From Flavobacteriaceae bacterium (GTDB lineage Bacteria; Bacteroidota; Bacteroidia; Flavobacteriales; Flavobacteriaceae), in contig JAKITQ010000018.1 in assembly GCA_021647985.1 (NCBI GenBank), positions 1 through 57,277 of the forward strand: 57,277 nt of DNA, read 5' to 3'. This document shows positions 1 to 8,922 of this stretch, piece by piece (the stretch's first letter is position 1; every line of letters starts with the position of its first letter). A model generated the notes under the pieces. The model was not told the DNA's origin and made no database searches. It saw only the letters and a list, made by a program, of their open reading frames with translations. The translations under genes were made by a program, and so were the position numbers.

Positions 1-115
1 ATATACCTAAAACCATATCCTTTAAACATCGTGTTTCTGGCTTAGTCATTTCTAAATCTGAAGAAAAATAATTGCTCAATTGGGTTTGTATCTTTTTTGT
101 TAGTATCTTGCTCAT
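1..115 (-). CDS. Probable transposase, N-terminal fragment (runs off left edge)
   Basis: An open frame starts at an ATG at 115 and reads leftward off the window for 38 codons. It begins MSKILTKKIQTQLSNYFSS and contains ETRCLKDMVLGI. A basic N-terminus followed by a short hydrophobic LKDMVLGI-like helix resembles the start of IS4-type DDE transposases of Bacteroidota, but this is pattern memory rather than a search. No catalytic residue is inside the window. No clear terminal inverted repeat is visible between 116 and 330, so the element's right end is undefined. It could instead be an unrelated hypothetical gene. Confidence 0.4.
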   Translation of the reverse strand, partial: MSKILTKKIQTQLSNYFSSDLEMTKPETRCLKDMVLGI

Positions 116-393
116 CGAACTGTTTTTTAAGTGAATTTTGATTTTTTTATCAATTACAAAATACAACTTTTTAAACAGTTTTCCAAGTTTAAATCATCCT
201 GAAATATCAATAAAATCAATACTTTACAACTTATTTAATGTGTTTTTCAGGGGATGGCTAATTAATTTTTATGGTTAGTAAGTTACTAAATAAATTTATT
301 GAGTTAGTCATTTAATTTTCGTATACTTTTTTTGAATTGTATCTTTGCCAAAATCTTTTAACCATAAACAATAGTTAAAACCAATAACAAATA
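116..393. other. Intergenic region upstream of yaaA
   Basis: AT-rich spacer between the leftward partial gene and yaaA, with no gene recognised. It holds a small dyad, TTAGTAA-g-TTACTAA (275-289), and the probable yaaA promoter box near 340. The right end of the putative IS should lie in the first part, but I could not fix it. Confidence 0.5.
340..347 (+). promoter_or_regulatory. Bacteroidota -7 box of yaaA
   Basis: TATCTTTG matches the Bacteroidota -7 consensus TAnnTTTG and lies 46 bases upstream of the yaaA start codon. No convincing TTG -33 element is seen at the expected spacing. Confidence 0.45.
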
Positions 394-1152
394 ATGAAAA
401 TAGTAATTTCACCTGCAAAATCATTAGACTTTGAAACTAAAGTGCCCACGGATAAGTATTCTAATGCAGAATTTTTAGACCAAGCAGAAAAATTAAATAA
501 AGTTTTAAAAAAGAAAAGTCCAAAACAACTCTCAAAAGTGATGTCTATTTCTGAAAAGTTGGGTGAATTGAACTGGCAGAGAAATCAAGATTGGTATGTT
601 CCCTTTACACCAAAAAATGCTCGACAAGCAGTATATGCTTTTAAAGGTGATGTTTATCTAGGACTAGATACTTATTCAATTCCGTTAGAGAAATTAGATC
701 AATTACAAGATAAACTGCGAATTTTATCGGGTCAATACGGACTGTTAAAACCATTAGATCTAATGCAAGCCTACCGACTTGAAATGGGCACTAAATTAAA
801 ACTAGGTAGAAAAGATAATTTATATCAATTTTGGGGAGATACCATAACAAATACTTTGAATAATGAATTAAAAGAGGGTGAAGTTTTTGTGAATTTGGCA
901 AGTAACGAATACTTTAGAGTATTAAAAACTAAAATATTAAAGACGCCTGTGGTGACACCTGTTTTTAAAGATTATAAAAATGGGCAGCTTAAAATGATAA
1001 GTTTTTTTGCAAAAAAAGCCAGGGGTATGATGGTGAGGTATATTATTGATCATAATATTGATGATGCTGAAGGTTTAAAAGGTTTTAATTATGATGGCTA
1101 TGCTTTTGATTCGAATTTATCAAACACAAGTGAATTGGTTTTTACACGTTAA
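394..1152 (+). CDS. yaaA: Peroxide stress protein YaaA (DUF328/UPF0246 family)
   Basis: 252 residues, the usual length for the family. The N-terminal ISPAKSLDFE motif, LSGQYGLLKPLDLMQAYRLE near residue 110, VNLASNEYF and the C-terminal FFAKKARGMMVRYI motif are hallmark YaaA blocks. In E. coli YaaA is an OxyR-regulated cytosolic protein that limits intracellular iron and DNA damage during peroxide stress. Its fold is DNA-binding-like and its biochemical mechanism is not fully settled. The ATG start directly precedes the conserved KIVISPAKS block, so the start is secure. A TAnnTTTG box lies 46 bases upstream. The broken pentapeptide-repeat gene begins 3 bases after the stop and was probably cotranscribed. 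Confidence 0.96.
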   Translation: MKIVISPAKSLDFETKVPTDKYSNAEFLDQAEKLNKVLKKKSPKQLSKVMSISEKLGELNWQRNQDWYVPFTPKNARQAVYAFKGDVYLGLDTYSIPLEKLDQLQDKLRILSGQYGLLKPLDLMQAYRLEMGTKLKLGRKDNLYQFWGDTITNTLNNELKEGEVFVNLASNEYFRVLKTKILKTPVVTPVFKDYKNGQLKMISFFAKKARGMMVRYIIDHNIDDAEGLKGFNYDGYAFDSNLSNTSELVFTR

Positions 1153-1155
1153 ATT

Positions 1156-1729
1156 ATGCAAAGAGCTTTTATTAATAGTAGAGATTTTGAAGGAATTGAT
1201 TTTACAAAAAATCATCTTTAAATTGGTGATTACGAATTCTAATCTTTTGTTAATTGTACTTTTTCAGATGTTGACTTATCAGAAATTAGTTTTATAGAGT
1301 GTGAGTTTGAAGATTGTAATTTGAGTATGGCGAAACTGTACAATATAATGTTTAGAGAAACCCATTTTAAAAATTGCAAACTTTTAGGTTTACACTTTTG
1401 AGCATTGTAATAGATATTTTTTTGAAATAAATTTTGAAGCTTGTATTTTGAATTTATCTTCTTTATATCAGTTAGATTTGGCCAGAATGAAATTTACAGA
1501 TTGTAGTCTTCATGAAATAGATTTTACTGAAGCCAATTTGAAAAGCATATCTTTTAATAATTGTGATTTGGCCAGTGCAATTTTTGAAAACACAATTTTA
1601 GAAAAAGTAGATTTTAGAACCGCTGTAAATTATTCCATAGATCCAGAAAATAATGTAGTCGAAAAAGCAAAATTTTCTCAAAGTGGTATTGCGGGTCTAT
1701 TGATCAAATATAATATTGAAATTGAATAA
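1156..1729 (+). pseudogene. Pentapeptide-repeat protein, disrupted by two stops and a frameshift
   Basis: The frame opening at the ATG at 1156 reads MQRAFINSRDFEGIDFTKN, then meets TAA at 1219 and TAA at 1240. It continues with clear pentapeptide repeats (CTFSDVDLSEISF, CEFEDCNLSMAKL, THFKNCKLLGL) to a TGA at 1399. A one-base expansion of the T run at 1396-1399 explains the shift. The next frame continues EHCNRYFFEINFEACILN and runs on to 1729 with AxLxx-type repeats (CSLHEIDFTEANLKSI). Rejoined, it is a protein of about 190 residues resembling the Qnr/McbG-like right-handed beta-helix proteins, some of which protect DNA gyrase. Three separate lesions argue against a sequencing error. It follows yaaA by 3 bases. 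The downstream piece from about 1448 might still be translated but would lack the first half of the helix. Confidence 0.85.
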
Positions 1730-1731
1730 AT

Positions 1732-3279
1732 CTATTTTTTAAAGTAGCTTGCTTTGCTGAGATTATTATTTCTACTTACTGCCTGAATAATAATTGTCGC
1801 ACCTTTTTGAAAATCTTTTTTGCGAATTGTAATTTGATTTTCACCGGTAAGTGATATTATTTTTGAACTGTTATTGGTATCTACCTTTTCATCTTTATCA
1901 AACAGAAATACCAAAAATTTTACCGCTTCTTTTTCTTTATTCTCAGGAATAGATTCCCAAAAAATTTGGATGTTTTTATTTTTTTGTTTGGTCATTTTAA
2001 TATTGTAAACAGGCTCTGGAATAAAATTTACATTGTGATTTACCGATGGAGGAAGTATAGGATTTTGGTAATAGCGATTTTTTAGTATTTGATTGACTCC
2101 TAAAGGGTCTTTCAAAAAAACTTTTGCGCTAAAAAATACAGAGCCTTGAATTTGTGGTATTGTTTTATTTAAGTTTAGCTGTTTTTCAATTTCTGTTGGA
2201 TTGGTTTTTTTCCAAGCCTTATAATCTTTTTTACCATTTAACTTATATATGCCTTGACCTATATATAAATTGGTGTTAAAATTATTTTCAGCCCACCATG
2301 TAACAATGGTTTTATAATCGGCTTTTTTATGCCCAATATGCCAATAAACCTGGGGTAAAATATAATCTAACCAGTCATTCTTTAACCACAATAATATATC
2401 CGCATAAAGGTCGTCATAGTTGGTTTGACCCGCTTGGGTATTGGATCCTTTAGGATCTGTATTTTTATTTCTCCAAACTCCAAACGGACTAATACCAAAC
2501 TGAACCCATGGTTTGATGGTTTTAATAGTAGTATGTAATTCTTCAATAATAATATTGACATTGTTTCTTCTCCAATCTTCTAAATTATTGGGATAATAAT
2601 TTCCACCATATTCTTTAAATGCAAGTGCATCAGAAAATGGTGTGTCTTTAATTTTATAGGGATAAAAATAATCGTCAAAATGAACGGCATCTATATCATA
2701 GTTTTGAACGATATCTGCTACTATTTTATTGGTGTATTTTCTAACACCCGGTATTCCAGGGTTAAAATATTTATTTTTACCATAATTAATAAACCATTCC
2801 GATTTGTCATAGGTTAATTTATAAGGGTTTGATTGAAATTTTTTATAATTTACTACAGCCCTATATGGATTTAACCAGGCATGAAATTCCATACCGCGTT
2901 TATGGGTTTCATGAATAATAAAGGCCAAGGGGTCATAATATGGTTTTGGTGATTTATCATTCGTTCCAGTAAGATAAGAAGACCAAGGTTCGTATTTAGA
3001 ATTGTAAAAAGCATCTGCCGACGGTCTAATTTGAAAAATAATCGCATTAAAATTTAATTGTTTAAAGCGATCCAATAGTTGTATAATTTCTTTTTGTTGT
3101 TGATCTGTACTTAATTTTTTTGAACTTGGCCAGTCTATATTTTCTACTGTAGCTACCCATACTCCTCTAAATTCACGATTCTGGTTGGTTTGAGAAAAAG
3201 TACTTTGAAAATAAATGAAAAGAGAAAAAAGTATGAGAGTTTTTGTAATGAATTTCATGAATGGCAATTTGGTGTTCAA
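1732..3279 (-). CDS. Secreted GHL10/DUF187-family glycosidase-like protein
   Basis: 515 residues with an N-terminal signal peptide (hydrophobic LILFSLFIYFQ, ending near QSTFSQ). The mature protein opens with REFRGVWVATVENIDWPS, the signature of the glycosyl-hydrolase-like 10 family (YngK-like, DUF187). Further family blocks are FNAIIFQIRPSADAFY, HAWLNPYRA, VHFDDYFYPY and GISPFGVWRN. The TIM-barrel domain fills roughly residues 35-400, and a C-terminal beta domain follows. The family is thought to act on cell-surface or peptidoglycan-related glycans, and no substrate can be named here. Translation may begin at this ATG or at the second Met (3258), which gives a more typical signal peptide. It converges on the pentapeptide pseudogene with a 2-base gap. 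Confidence 0.88.
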   Translation of the reverse strand: MNTKLPFMKFITKTLILFSLFIYFQSTFSQTNQNREFRGVWVATVENIDWPSSKKLSTDQQQKEIIQLLDRFKQLNFNAIIFQIRPSADAFYNSKYEPWSSYLTGTNDKSPKPYYDPLAFIIHETHKRGMEFHAWLNPYRAVVNYKKFQSNPYKLTYDKSEWFINYGKNKYFNPGIPGVRKYTNKIVADIVQNYDIDAVHFDDYFYPYKIKDTPFSDALAFKEYGGNYYPNNLEDWRRNNVNIIIEELHTTIKTIKPWVQFGISPFGVWRNKNTDPKGSNTQAGQTNYDDLYADILLWLKNDWLDYILPQVYWHIGHKKADYKTIVTWWAENNFNTNLYIGQGIYKLNGKKDYKAWKKTNPTEIEKQLNLNKTIPQIQGSVFFSAKVFLKDPLGVNQILKNRYYQNPILPPSVNHNVNFIPEPVYNIKMTKQKNKNIQIFWESIPENKEKEAVKFLVFLFDKDEKVDTNNSSKIISLTGENQITIRKKDFQKGATIIIQAVSRNNNLSKASYFKK

Positions 3280-3379
3280 AAATACAGTTTAAATTTAATT
3301 CGTAAAAATAATACAGCAACTTAAATGCTAACTGTTTGCGCGATAATTCGACTGTGAACTAGTTATAGACTTTTATTTT

Positions 3380-3446
3380 CACTCCCTCAATCACTCACTC
3401 ATTCCCTCAATCCCTCAATCACACATTCCCTCACACACTCACTTAT
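3380..3446. repeat. Degenerate CTCACTC/CCCTCAATC tandem repeat
   Basis: About 67 bases of almost pure C/T/A sequence made of imperfect repeats of ACTCCCTCAATC and CACTCACTC units, very unlike the flanks. It lies between the GHL10 gene and dnaK. The G-poor plus strand means the minus-strand copy is G/A-rich. Slippage of a short tandem array is a plausible origin, and no function is evident. Confidence 0.7.
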
Positions 3447-3460
3447 TTTTTTATTAATTC

Positions 3461-3540
3461 TGTCACTATGTCACCAAAAAATGACATTTTCTGCCAAATA
3501 GTTAATTTTTATGTGATGGCATAATGATTGACTATACAGC
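3461..3540 (+). promoter_or_regulatory. Putative dnaK regulatory region (dyad plus sigma-54-like box)
   Basis: An inverted repeat ATGTCA-N8-TGACAT (3468-3473/3482-3487) is preceded by a further TGTCA at 3461. Downstream, TGGCATAATGATTGA (3517-3531) has the GG-N10-G spacing of a sigma-54 -24/-12 element but GA rather than GC at -12. No TAnnTTTG box and no CIRCE element are visible. Activator-dependent heat-shock control is an inference. Confidence 0.35.
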
Positions 3541-3582
3541 AACAGTTAAATAATTAAAAAGAATAATTTAAAATATAAAATT

Positions 3583-5511
3583 ATGAGTAAAATAATAGGA
3601 ATAGATTTAGGAACAACCAACTCATGTGTTTCTGTAATGGAAGGAAATGAGCCAGTGGTAATTCCAAATGCCGAAGGTAAGAGAACTACACCTTCAATTG
3701 TTGCCTTTGTAGAAGGTGGCGAAAGAAAAGTAGGTGACCCTGCAAAACGTCAGGCAGTGACCAATCCAACAAAAACAATATATTCTATTAAAAGATTTAT
3801 GGGTAATAAATACTCTGAATCAAAAATGGAAGCAGAAAGAGTACCTTATAAAGTAGTAAAAGGAGATAATGACACACCACGTGTGGATATTGATGGTAGG
3901 CTTTATACACCTCAAGAAATCTCAGCAATGATTTTACAAAAAATGAAAAAAACAGCTGAAGATTATTTAGGTACTACAGTTACTGAAGCCGTAGTTACGG
4001 TGCCTGCTTATTTTAACGATGCACAACGTCAAGCAACTAAAGAAGCTGGAGAAATTGCAGGCTTAAAAGTAAGTCGTATTATTAATGAGCCAACAGCAGC
4101 TGCATTGGCCTATGGTTTAGATAAAGCTGGTGAAGATAAAAAAATTGCAGTTTATGATTTAGGTGGTGGTACTTTTGATATCTCAATCTTAGAAATTGGT
4201 GATGGTGTTTTTGAAGTACTTTCAACAAATGGTGATACCCATTTAGGAGGAGATGATTTTGATCAGGTAATTATTGATTGGTTGGCAGGTGAGTTCAAAA
4301 AAGAAGAAGGTATTGATTTGCGTAAAGATCCAATGGCTTTACAAAGATTAAAAGAAGCTGCTGAAAAAGCTAAAATTGAATTGTCTTCAAGTACACATAC
4401 GGAGATTAATTTACCATATGTTACTGCTACTGCTTCAGGACCAAAACACTTGGTTAGAAATTTGACAAGAGCACAGTTTGAAAAATTAGCAGATAGTTTG
4501 ATCAAAAGATCTATGACTCCAGTTAGTAAAGCACTTAAAGATGCTGACTTATCTACATCTGATATTGATGAGGTGATTTTAGTAGGTGGTTCAACACGTA
4601 TGCCTAGAATTCAAGAAGAAGTTGAAAAATTCTTTGGTAAAAAACCATCAAAAGGTGTAAACCCTGATGAGGTTGTGGCAATTGGAGCTGCAATTCAAGG
4701 AGGTGTATTAACAGGAGAAGTAAAAGATGTATTGTTATTAGATGTTACTCCACTTTCGCTAGGTATTGAAACTATGGGTAATGTAATGACTACTTTAATT
4801 GAGTCAAACACTACGATTCCGACTAAAAAATCGCAAGTATTCTCAACTGCAGCTCAAAATCAACCATCGGTTGAAATTCATGTAATGCAAGGAGAAAGAG
4901 CAATGGCTGCCGATAATAAAACCATAGGTAGATTTCATTTAGATGGAATTCCACCTGCACCAAGAGGAACACCTCAAATTGAAGTAACTTTTGATATTGA
5001 TGCCAATGGTATTATTAATGTATCAGCGAAAGATAAAGGTACGGGTAAAGAACATAATATTCGTATTGAAGCTTCCTCAGGATTGTCTGAAGACGATATC
5101 AAAAAAATGAAAGCTGATGCTGAGGCCAATGCCGATGCAGATAAAAAAGCAAAAGAAACTGCCGAAAAAATCAATGGAGCTGATGCGATGATCTTTCAAA
5201 CAGAAAGTCAGTTAAAAGAATTTGGCGAAAAGTTATCAGCAGATAAAAAAGCACCTATAGAGTCTTCATTAGAAGCGTTGAAAAAAGCACATGAGTCAAA
5301 AGATTTAGGTCAAATTGATGCGGCAATGGAAAAAATTAATGCAGCTTGGAAAGAAGCTTCTGAAGAAATGTACAAAGCACAACAAGATGCACAAGGTGGA
5401 GCAGCAGGTGAACAACCAGGAGCTGATGCTGGTGCCGAAGGAGCAGATACTTCAACAGAAGATGATGTACAAGATGTAGATTTTGAAGAAGTAAAAGAAG
5501 ATGAGAAGTAA
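3583..5511 (+). CDS. dnaK: Molecular chaperone DnaK (Hsp70)
   Basis: 642 residues, full length. The nucleotide-binding domain (about 1-385) carries the Hsp70 signatures [12 protein letters not shown] (residues 5-16), [14 protein letters not shown] and [14 protein letters not shown]. The linker is [15 protein letters not shown], followed by the substrate-binding beta-sandwich and helical lid. The C-terminus ends in an acidic [12 protein letters not shown] tail typical of bacterial DnaK. It is an ATP-dependent cytosolic chaperone working with DnaJ and GrpE, which are not adjacent here, so it appears monocistronic. The upstream region has a TGACAT dyad and a possible sigma-54-like element. A strong hairpin terminator follows 32 bases after the stop. 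Confidence 0.99.
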   Translation: MSKIIGIDLGTTNSCVSVMEGNEPVVIPNAEGKRTTPSIVAFVEGGERKVGDPAKRQAVTNPTKTIYSIKRFMGNKYSESKMEAERVPYKVVKGDNDTPRVDIDGRLYTPQEISAMILQKMKKTAEDYLGTTVTEAVVTVPAYFNDAQRQATKEAGEIAGLKVSRIINEPTAAALAYGLDKAGEDKKIAVYDLGGGTFDISILEIGDGVFEVLSTNGDTHLGGDDFDQVIIDWLAGEFKKEEGIDLRKDPMALQRLKEAAEKAKIELSSSTHTEINLPYVTATASGPKHLVRNLTRAQFEKLADSLIKRSMTPVSKALKDADLSTSDIDEVILVGGSTRMPRIQEEVEKFFGKKPSKGVNPDEVVAIGAAIQGGVLTGEVKDVLLLDVTPLSLGIETMGNVMTTLIESNTTIPTKKSQVFSTAAQNQPSVEIHVMQGERAMAADNKTIGRFHLDGIPPAPRGTPQIEVTFDIDANGIINVSAKDKGTGKEHNIRIEASSGLSEDDIKKMKADAEANADADKKAKETAEKINGADAMIFQTESQLKEFGEKLSADKKAPIESSLEALKKAHESKDLGQIDAAMEKINAAWKEASEEMYKAQQDAQGGAAGEQPGADAGAEGADTSTEDDVQDVDFEEVKEDEK

Positions 5512-5542
5512 TTAAAAAAACTCAAAATCAAATAAATATAAA

Positions 5543-5577
5543 ACCGTCAAGAAATAAAATTCTTGGCGGTTTTTTTG
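5543..5577 (+). terminator. Rho-independent terminator of dnaK
   Basis: Stem ACCGTCAAGAA (5543-5553) pairs with TTCTTGGCGGT (5560-5570) with one G-T wobble and a six-base loop, followed by a run of eight T. Confidence 0.9.
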
Positions 5578-5594
5578 TGAGTTATTAACGGTTT

Positions 5595-6179
5595 TTAAAA
5601 TAACTTAGCAATACCTAGGCCATAAAAAAAAGCGTCATAGCCATCAATTTTAATATCATATGTAAAGGTTCCGAAAATTTCCCAATTATTTCGAATCTCA
5701 AAAGGAGCATCTATACCAAATCGTACAACTTTAAAATTTTCTTCTTTTGAAAACTCCATACCTCCTCCGGCTATTAGAATAATATGATCAATAATTTTAT
5801 AACCTAGTACGAGGGTGGTTGTTATAGGTTTACTTCTTTCAATTCCAATAATTTTACCTTCTCCAGGGTTTGGACGCTTATCTTCAACAATAAATTCTTC
5901 CAAGATCACATCATTATGTAGACCGATTAACCACTTTCTGTTTAAATAATACGAATAATCTAAGGTAAATGAAGGAAATGAAATCCATTGATCACCCATG
6001 TTGTTTTTTATACCAGAACCTATACTTGTGTGTGTTAAAGCTAAGCCAATAGTATGTTTTTTATGAGCTTCTTTTTCGTGGATTTCTGTTTGATTTTTAT
6101 CTTCAATTTGGCTAGAGATTTTTATAGAAAAAAAGATAAAAAAGACAAACAATATATGAGTAAAATATAATTTTAACAT
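5595..6179 (-). CDS. Putative outer-membrane beta-barrel protein, function unknown
   Basis: 194 residues from the ATG at 6179, which gives a good signal peptide (LYFTHILFVFFIFFSIKISS). A start 30 bases further upstream is possible but would bury it. The mature region alternates aromatic and hydrophobic residues in short strands (FTLDYSYYLNRKWLIGLHND, TTTLVLGYKIIDHIILIAGGG). It ends FFYGLGIAKLF, a terminal Phe of the kind used for outer-membrane barrel insertion. This suggests an 8-stranded porin-like barrel. A His/Lys/Glu-rich segment (EIHEKEAHKKH) follows the signal peptide and might bind metal. I recognise no named family. It faces dnaK convergently across that gene's terminator. Confidence 0.65.
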   Translation of the reverse strand: MLKLYFTHILFVFFIFFSIKISSQIEDKNQTEIHEKEAHKKHTIGLALTHTSIGSGIKNNMGDQWISFPSFTLDYSYYLNRKWLIGLHNDVILEEFIVEDKRPNPGEGKIIGIERSKPITTTLVLGYKIIDHIILIAGGGMEFSKEENFKVVRFGIDAPFEIRNNWEIFGTFTYDIKIDGYDAFFYGLGIAKLF

Positions 6180-6267
6180 GGTAGAATTATTTGGCGGTAA
6201 AAGTAGCAATATTTATTTCGCAACCATAGTTTATTGTAATTTTATTGCGAATTTTATTCAATGTATT

Positions 6268-7074
6268 TTACTTGGGAAATAAACTAATTATATTGATTCG
6301 AAAACCCCAAGCTGGATTCATGAAGTTATTGCCATAATAAATTTTTGGACCACCTCCTACTTGAAGCGTTTGTTTCTTTATTTTTACAACTTTAGCATAA
6401 TACATTCCGATAAATCCACCAAATAAATCATTATTCCAATTTCGTGTATTTTCAGATGCGATGGTATATGAACTTCCTTTTGGTGTAGCATATGTAAAAA
6501 AGGGTTGAAAAAATGATGCATTTAAATCGTTCAATCCATTGCCTGCAAAAGACCACATATGGTTAATTAACGCCCCATATGTTAATTGTCCTTGTAATTT
6601 TAAAAAAACAGCATTAAGTCCGGTGGCCCATTTTTTAGTTCCAAGTACATCATTTGTAGCAGTAGGTAGTAAAAAAATTGGCCCAATACCCCAAATCAAT
6701 CCGTTATTCGTTGGTGATTTTGGTGAGAAAAATAAACTTTGTACAATATCTCCCAATCCAAAATCGGTCTCATCTAAAACCGATACATCTTTTTGATAAG
6801 TAATTGGAACTATGGTTCTACTAATCAAATTCCAATCTTCACTTATTGAAATAGGAATTACGGGTTGTATATTGAGCGTATATCTCAATCCATTTAATGG
6901 TCCAACATTAAAATCGTAGTTATTTTGAAAAGGAACACTTATCAAGTTAGAAATAGGGTTTGCTAATTTTATAGCCAATTCCTTTGCTGTTGCTTGGTCT
7001 TGGCTTTGGGCATAATTTGAGCTAAAAAAAATTATATGTATAAAAAACAGGACTAATGTTAATTTGGTTTTCAT
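6268..7074 (-). CDS. Putative outer-membrane transporter-like barrel (phenol MetA-deg-like)
   Basis: 268 residues from the ATG at 7074; an ATG seven codons upstream is less likely. The signal peptide is [19 protein letters not shown]. The body has blocks such as [42 protein letters not shown] and [15 protein letters not shown]. These are characteristic of Bacteroidota proteins labelled transporter or MetA-pathway-of-phenol-degradation-like barrels. The C-terminus [14 protein letters not shown] is barrel-like. It is probably an outer-membrane protein of about 12 strands whose substrate cannot be deduced. It is divergent from guaA across 80 bases, with its own TAnnTTTG box (7093-7100, minus strand). 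Confidence 0.7.
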   Translation of the reverse strand: MKTKLTLVLFFIHIIFFSSNYAQSQDQATAKELAIKLANPISNLISVPFQNNYDFNVGPLNGLRYTLNIQPVIPISISEDWNLISRTIVPITYQKDVSVLDETDFGLGDIVQSLFFSPKSPTNNGLIWGIGPIFLLPTATNDVLGTKKWATGLNAVFLKLQGQLTYGALINHMWSFAGNGLNDLNASFFQPFFTYATPKGSSYTIASENTRNWNNDLFGGFIGMYYAKVVKIKKQTLQVGGGPKIYYGNNFMNPAWGFRINIISLFPK

Positions 7075-7092
7075 CTGTAGTTTCGTTATTTT

Positions 7093-7100
7093 CAAATTTA
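7093..7100 (-). promoter_or_regulatory. Bacteroidota -7 box of the 6268-7074 gene
   Basis: TAAATTTG on the minus strand matches TAnnTTTG and lies 18 bases upstream of the ATG at 7074, within the divergent intergenic region shared with guaA. Confidence 0.45.
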
Positions 7101-7143
7101 TCGAATTTTATCGGATTAGTTTCAGTTATTCTGATTTTAGTTT

Positions 7144-7151
7144 TACTTTTG
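7144..7151 (+). promoter_or_regulatory. Bacteroidota -7 box abutting guaA
   Basis: TACTTTTG matches TAnnTTTG and ends only three bases before the guaA ATG at 7155. TTTC at 7120-7123 could serve as a weak -33 element at 20 bases. Transcription would then start at or next to the start codon, giving a nearly leaderless mRNA. Confidence 0.4.
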
Positions 7152-7154
7152 CGC

Positions 7155-8687
7155 ATGCAAAATAAAGTCTTAATTTTAGATTTCGGTTCACAATTTACAC
7201 AACTAATAGCTCGTCGTGTTAGAGAGCTTAATATTTATTGTGAAATTCATCCCTATAATAGTGTTAAATTCAATACTGATGATTATCAAGCAGTTATACT
7301 GTCTGGTAGCCCTCATTCTGTAAGAGGAGAGCAAGCTCCCCAACCAGATTTGCAAAAAATAAAAGGTTTAAAACCATTGTTAGGTATATGCTATGGGGCA
7401 CAGTATTTGGCGCATTTTTTTGGTGGAAAAGTAGGCGCTTCAAATTCTAGAGAATACGGTAGAGCAAACCTTACTTTTGTTGATAAAACCAATGCGCTTT
7501 TTAAAGATATTGAAGAAAATTCACAGGTTTGGATGAGTCATAGTGATACCATTATAAAAATGCCTAATAATTACCAAGTTATTGCAAGTACCCATGATGT
7601 TAAAAATGCTGCATACAAAATAATTAATGAAGAAACTTATGCCATACAATTCCATCCAGAAGTTTATCATTCAACCGATGGAAAGCAATTGTTAGAGAAT
7701 TTCTTAGTTGGTATAGCTAAAATTAAACAAGAATGGACGCCGGGTTCTTTTGTAGATATTACAGTTAAAAAACTAAAAGAAAAAATAGGTAATGATAAAG
7801 TTGTTTTAGGCCTATCAGGAGGTGTAGATTCTACTGTGGCAGCTGTTTTATTAGATAAAGCAATAGGTAAAAACTTATACTGTATTTTTGTTAATAACGG
7901 ATTACTTAGAAAAAATGAGTTTGAAAGCGTATTAAACCAGTATCAGCATATGGGCTTACATGTTAAAGGTGTAGACGCTTCGGAAAGATTTTTATCTAAA
8001 TTAGCTGGACTTACTGATCCTGAGGAAAAACGAAAAGCGATAGGCAATACCTTTATTGATGTTTTTGATGATGAAGCCCATTTAATTAAAGATGTAAAAT
8101 GGCTTGCCCAAGGTACTATTTACCCTGATGTTATTGAATCAGTTTCTGTAACAGGTGGCCCGTCTGCTACGATAAAATCACATCATAATGTGGGTGGTTT
8201 ACCTGATTTTATGAAACTAAAAATTGTTGAGCCTTTGCGAATGATTTTCAAAGATGAGGTAAGAAGGGTAGGTAAGAGTATGGGTATTGATGCCGAAATA
8301 TTAGGTAGACACCCGTTTCCAGGGCCAGGTCTTGCCATTCGTATATTGGGAGATATAACCAAAGAAAAAGTAAGAATATTACAAGAAGTAGATTATATTT
8401 TTATAGATGGATTGAAAAGATGGAACTTATATGATAAGGTTTGGCAGGCTGGTGTAATGTTGCTTCCTGTAAATTCGGTTGGTGTAATGGGAGATGAAAG
8501 AACCTATGAAAAAGTTGTGGCTTTGAGAGCGGTTGAATCTACAGATGGTATGACAGCAGACTGGGTTGATTTACCATATAAATTCTTACAGGAAATTTCA
8601 AATAAAATAATTAACGGAGTAAAAGGTGTAAATAGAGTTGTTTATGATATTAGCTCGAAACCACCGGCAACTATTGAATGGGAATAG
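7155..8687 (+). CDS. guaA: GMP synthase (glutamine-hydrolysing)
   Basis: 510 residues. The class I glutamine amidotransferase domain (1-190) has the nucleophile in GICYGAQ (Cys79) and the His167/Glu169 pair in FHPEV. The ATP-pyrophosphatase domain has the PP-loop [11 protein letters not shown] (about 220-230). The C-terminal dimerisation domain ends [17 protein letters not shown] as in all GuaA. It converts XMP to GMP in purine synthesis, in the cytosol. The frame is open upstream to 7056, but the ATG at 7155 directly precedes the conserved [20 protein letters not shown] block and is the true start. A LysM-protein gene follows after 235 bases, with its own probable promoter. Confidence 0.98.
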   Translation: MQNKVLILDFGSQFTQLIARRVRELNIYCEIHPYNSVKFNTDDYQAVILSGSPHSVRGEQAPQPDLQKIKGLKPLLGICYGAQYLAHFFGGKVGASNSREYGRANLTFVDKTNALFKDIEENSQVWMSHSDTIIKMPNNYQVIASTHDVKNAAYKIINEETYAIQFHPEVYHSTDGKQLLENFLVGIAKIKQEWTPGSFVDITVKKLKEKIGNDKVVLGLSGGVDSTVAAVLLDKAIGKNLYCIFVNNGLLRKNEFESVLNQYQHMGLHVKGVDASERFLSKLAGLTDPEEKRKAIGNTFIDVFDDEAHLIKDVKWLAQGTIYPDVIESVSVTGGPSATIKSHHNVGGLPDFMKLKIVEPLRMIFKDEVRRVGKSMGIDAEILGRHPFPGPGLAIRILGDITKEKVRILQEVDYIFIDGLKRWNLYDKVWQAGVMLLPVNSVGVMGDERTYEKVVALRAVESTDGMTADWVDLPYKFLQEISNKIINGVKGVNRVVYDISSKPPATIEWE

Positions 8688-8700
8688 CTTAAATATTTAA

Positions 8701-8729
8701 TTGAACTATTGGTTTTTTTAGTATTTTTG
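8701..8729 (+). promoter_or_regulatory. Probable promoter of the LysM-protein gene
   Basis: TTG (8701-8703), 18 bases, then TATTTTTG (8722-8729). This fits the Bacteroidota consensus TTG-N17-23-TAnnTTTG. It starts 13 bases after guaA ends and implies a leader of about 190 bases for the gene at 8923. Confidence 0.45.
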
Positions 8730-8867
8730 AATGTTATTTATTTTGTTGATAAATAGTTTAATTGATAAATAATAACCTAAACTTTTGATGGTTATAGTTA
8801 CAGAATCTTTTTATATGAAACGAGCATGCTAAAAAGTTTAACATCTAAGGGAATGACTAATAGCGAA

Positions 8868-8886
8868 CCTGCCTGCGGCAGGCAGG
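8868..8886. repeat. CCTGCCTGC-g-GCAGGCAGG palindrome (REP-like)
   Basis: A perfect 9-base-arm palindrome with a single central base, GC-rich in an AT-rich genome. A related copy (CCTGCCT...AGGCAGG) lies at 22189-22209. GC-rich palindromes of this type recur between genes in Bacteroidota and can form hairpins in RNA. Confidence 0.75.
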
Positions 8887-8922
8887 CAGCATGTGCCCGA
8901 ATTATTAAATATTTATAGACAC

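Noticed and set aside
1091-1297. 68-residue ORF overlapping the yaaA end
   Set aside because: Different frame from both yaaA and the pentapeptide gene; no repeat pattern.
3380-3446. Possible CRISPR array
   Set aside because: Repeat units are only 8-12 bases, contiguous, without spacers, and no cas genes are in the window.
4263-5531. Minus-strand frames inside dnaK
   Set aside because: Antisense shadows of a strongly conserved gene; low-complexity Ser/Ala translations.
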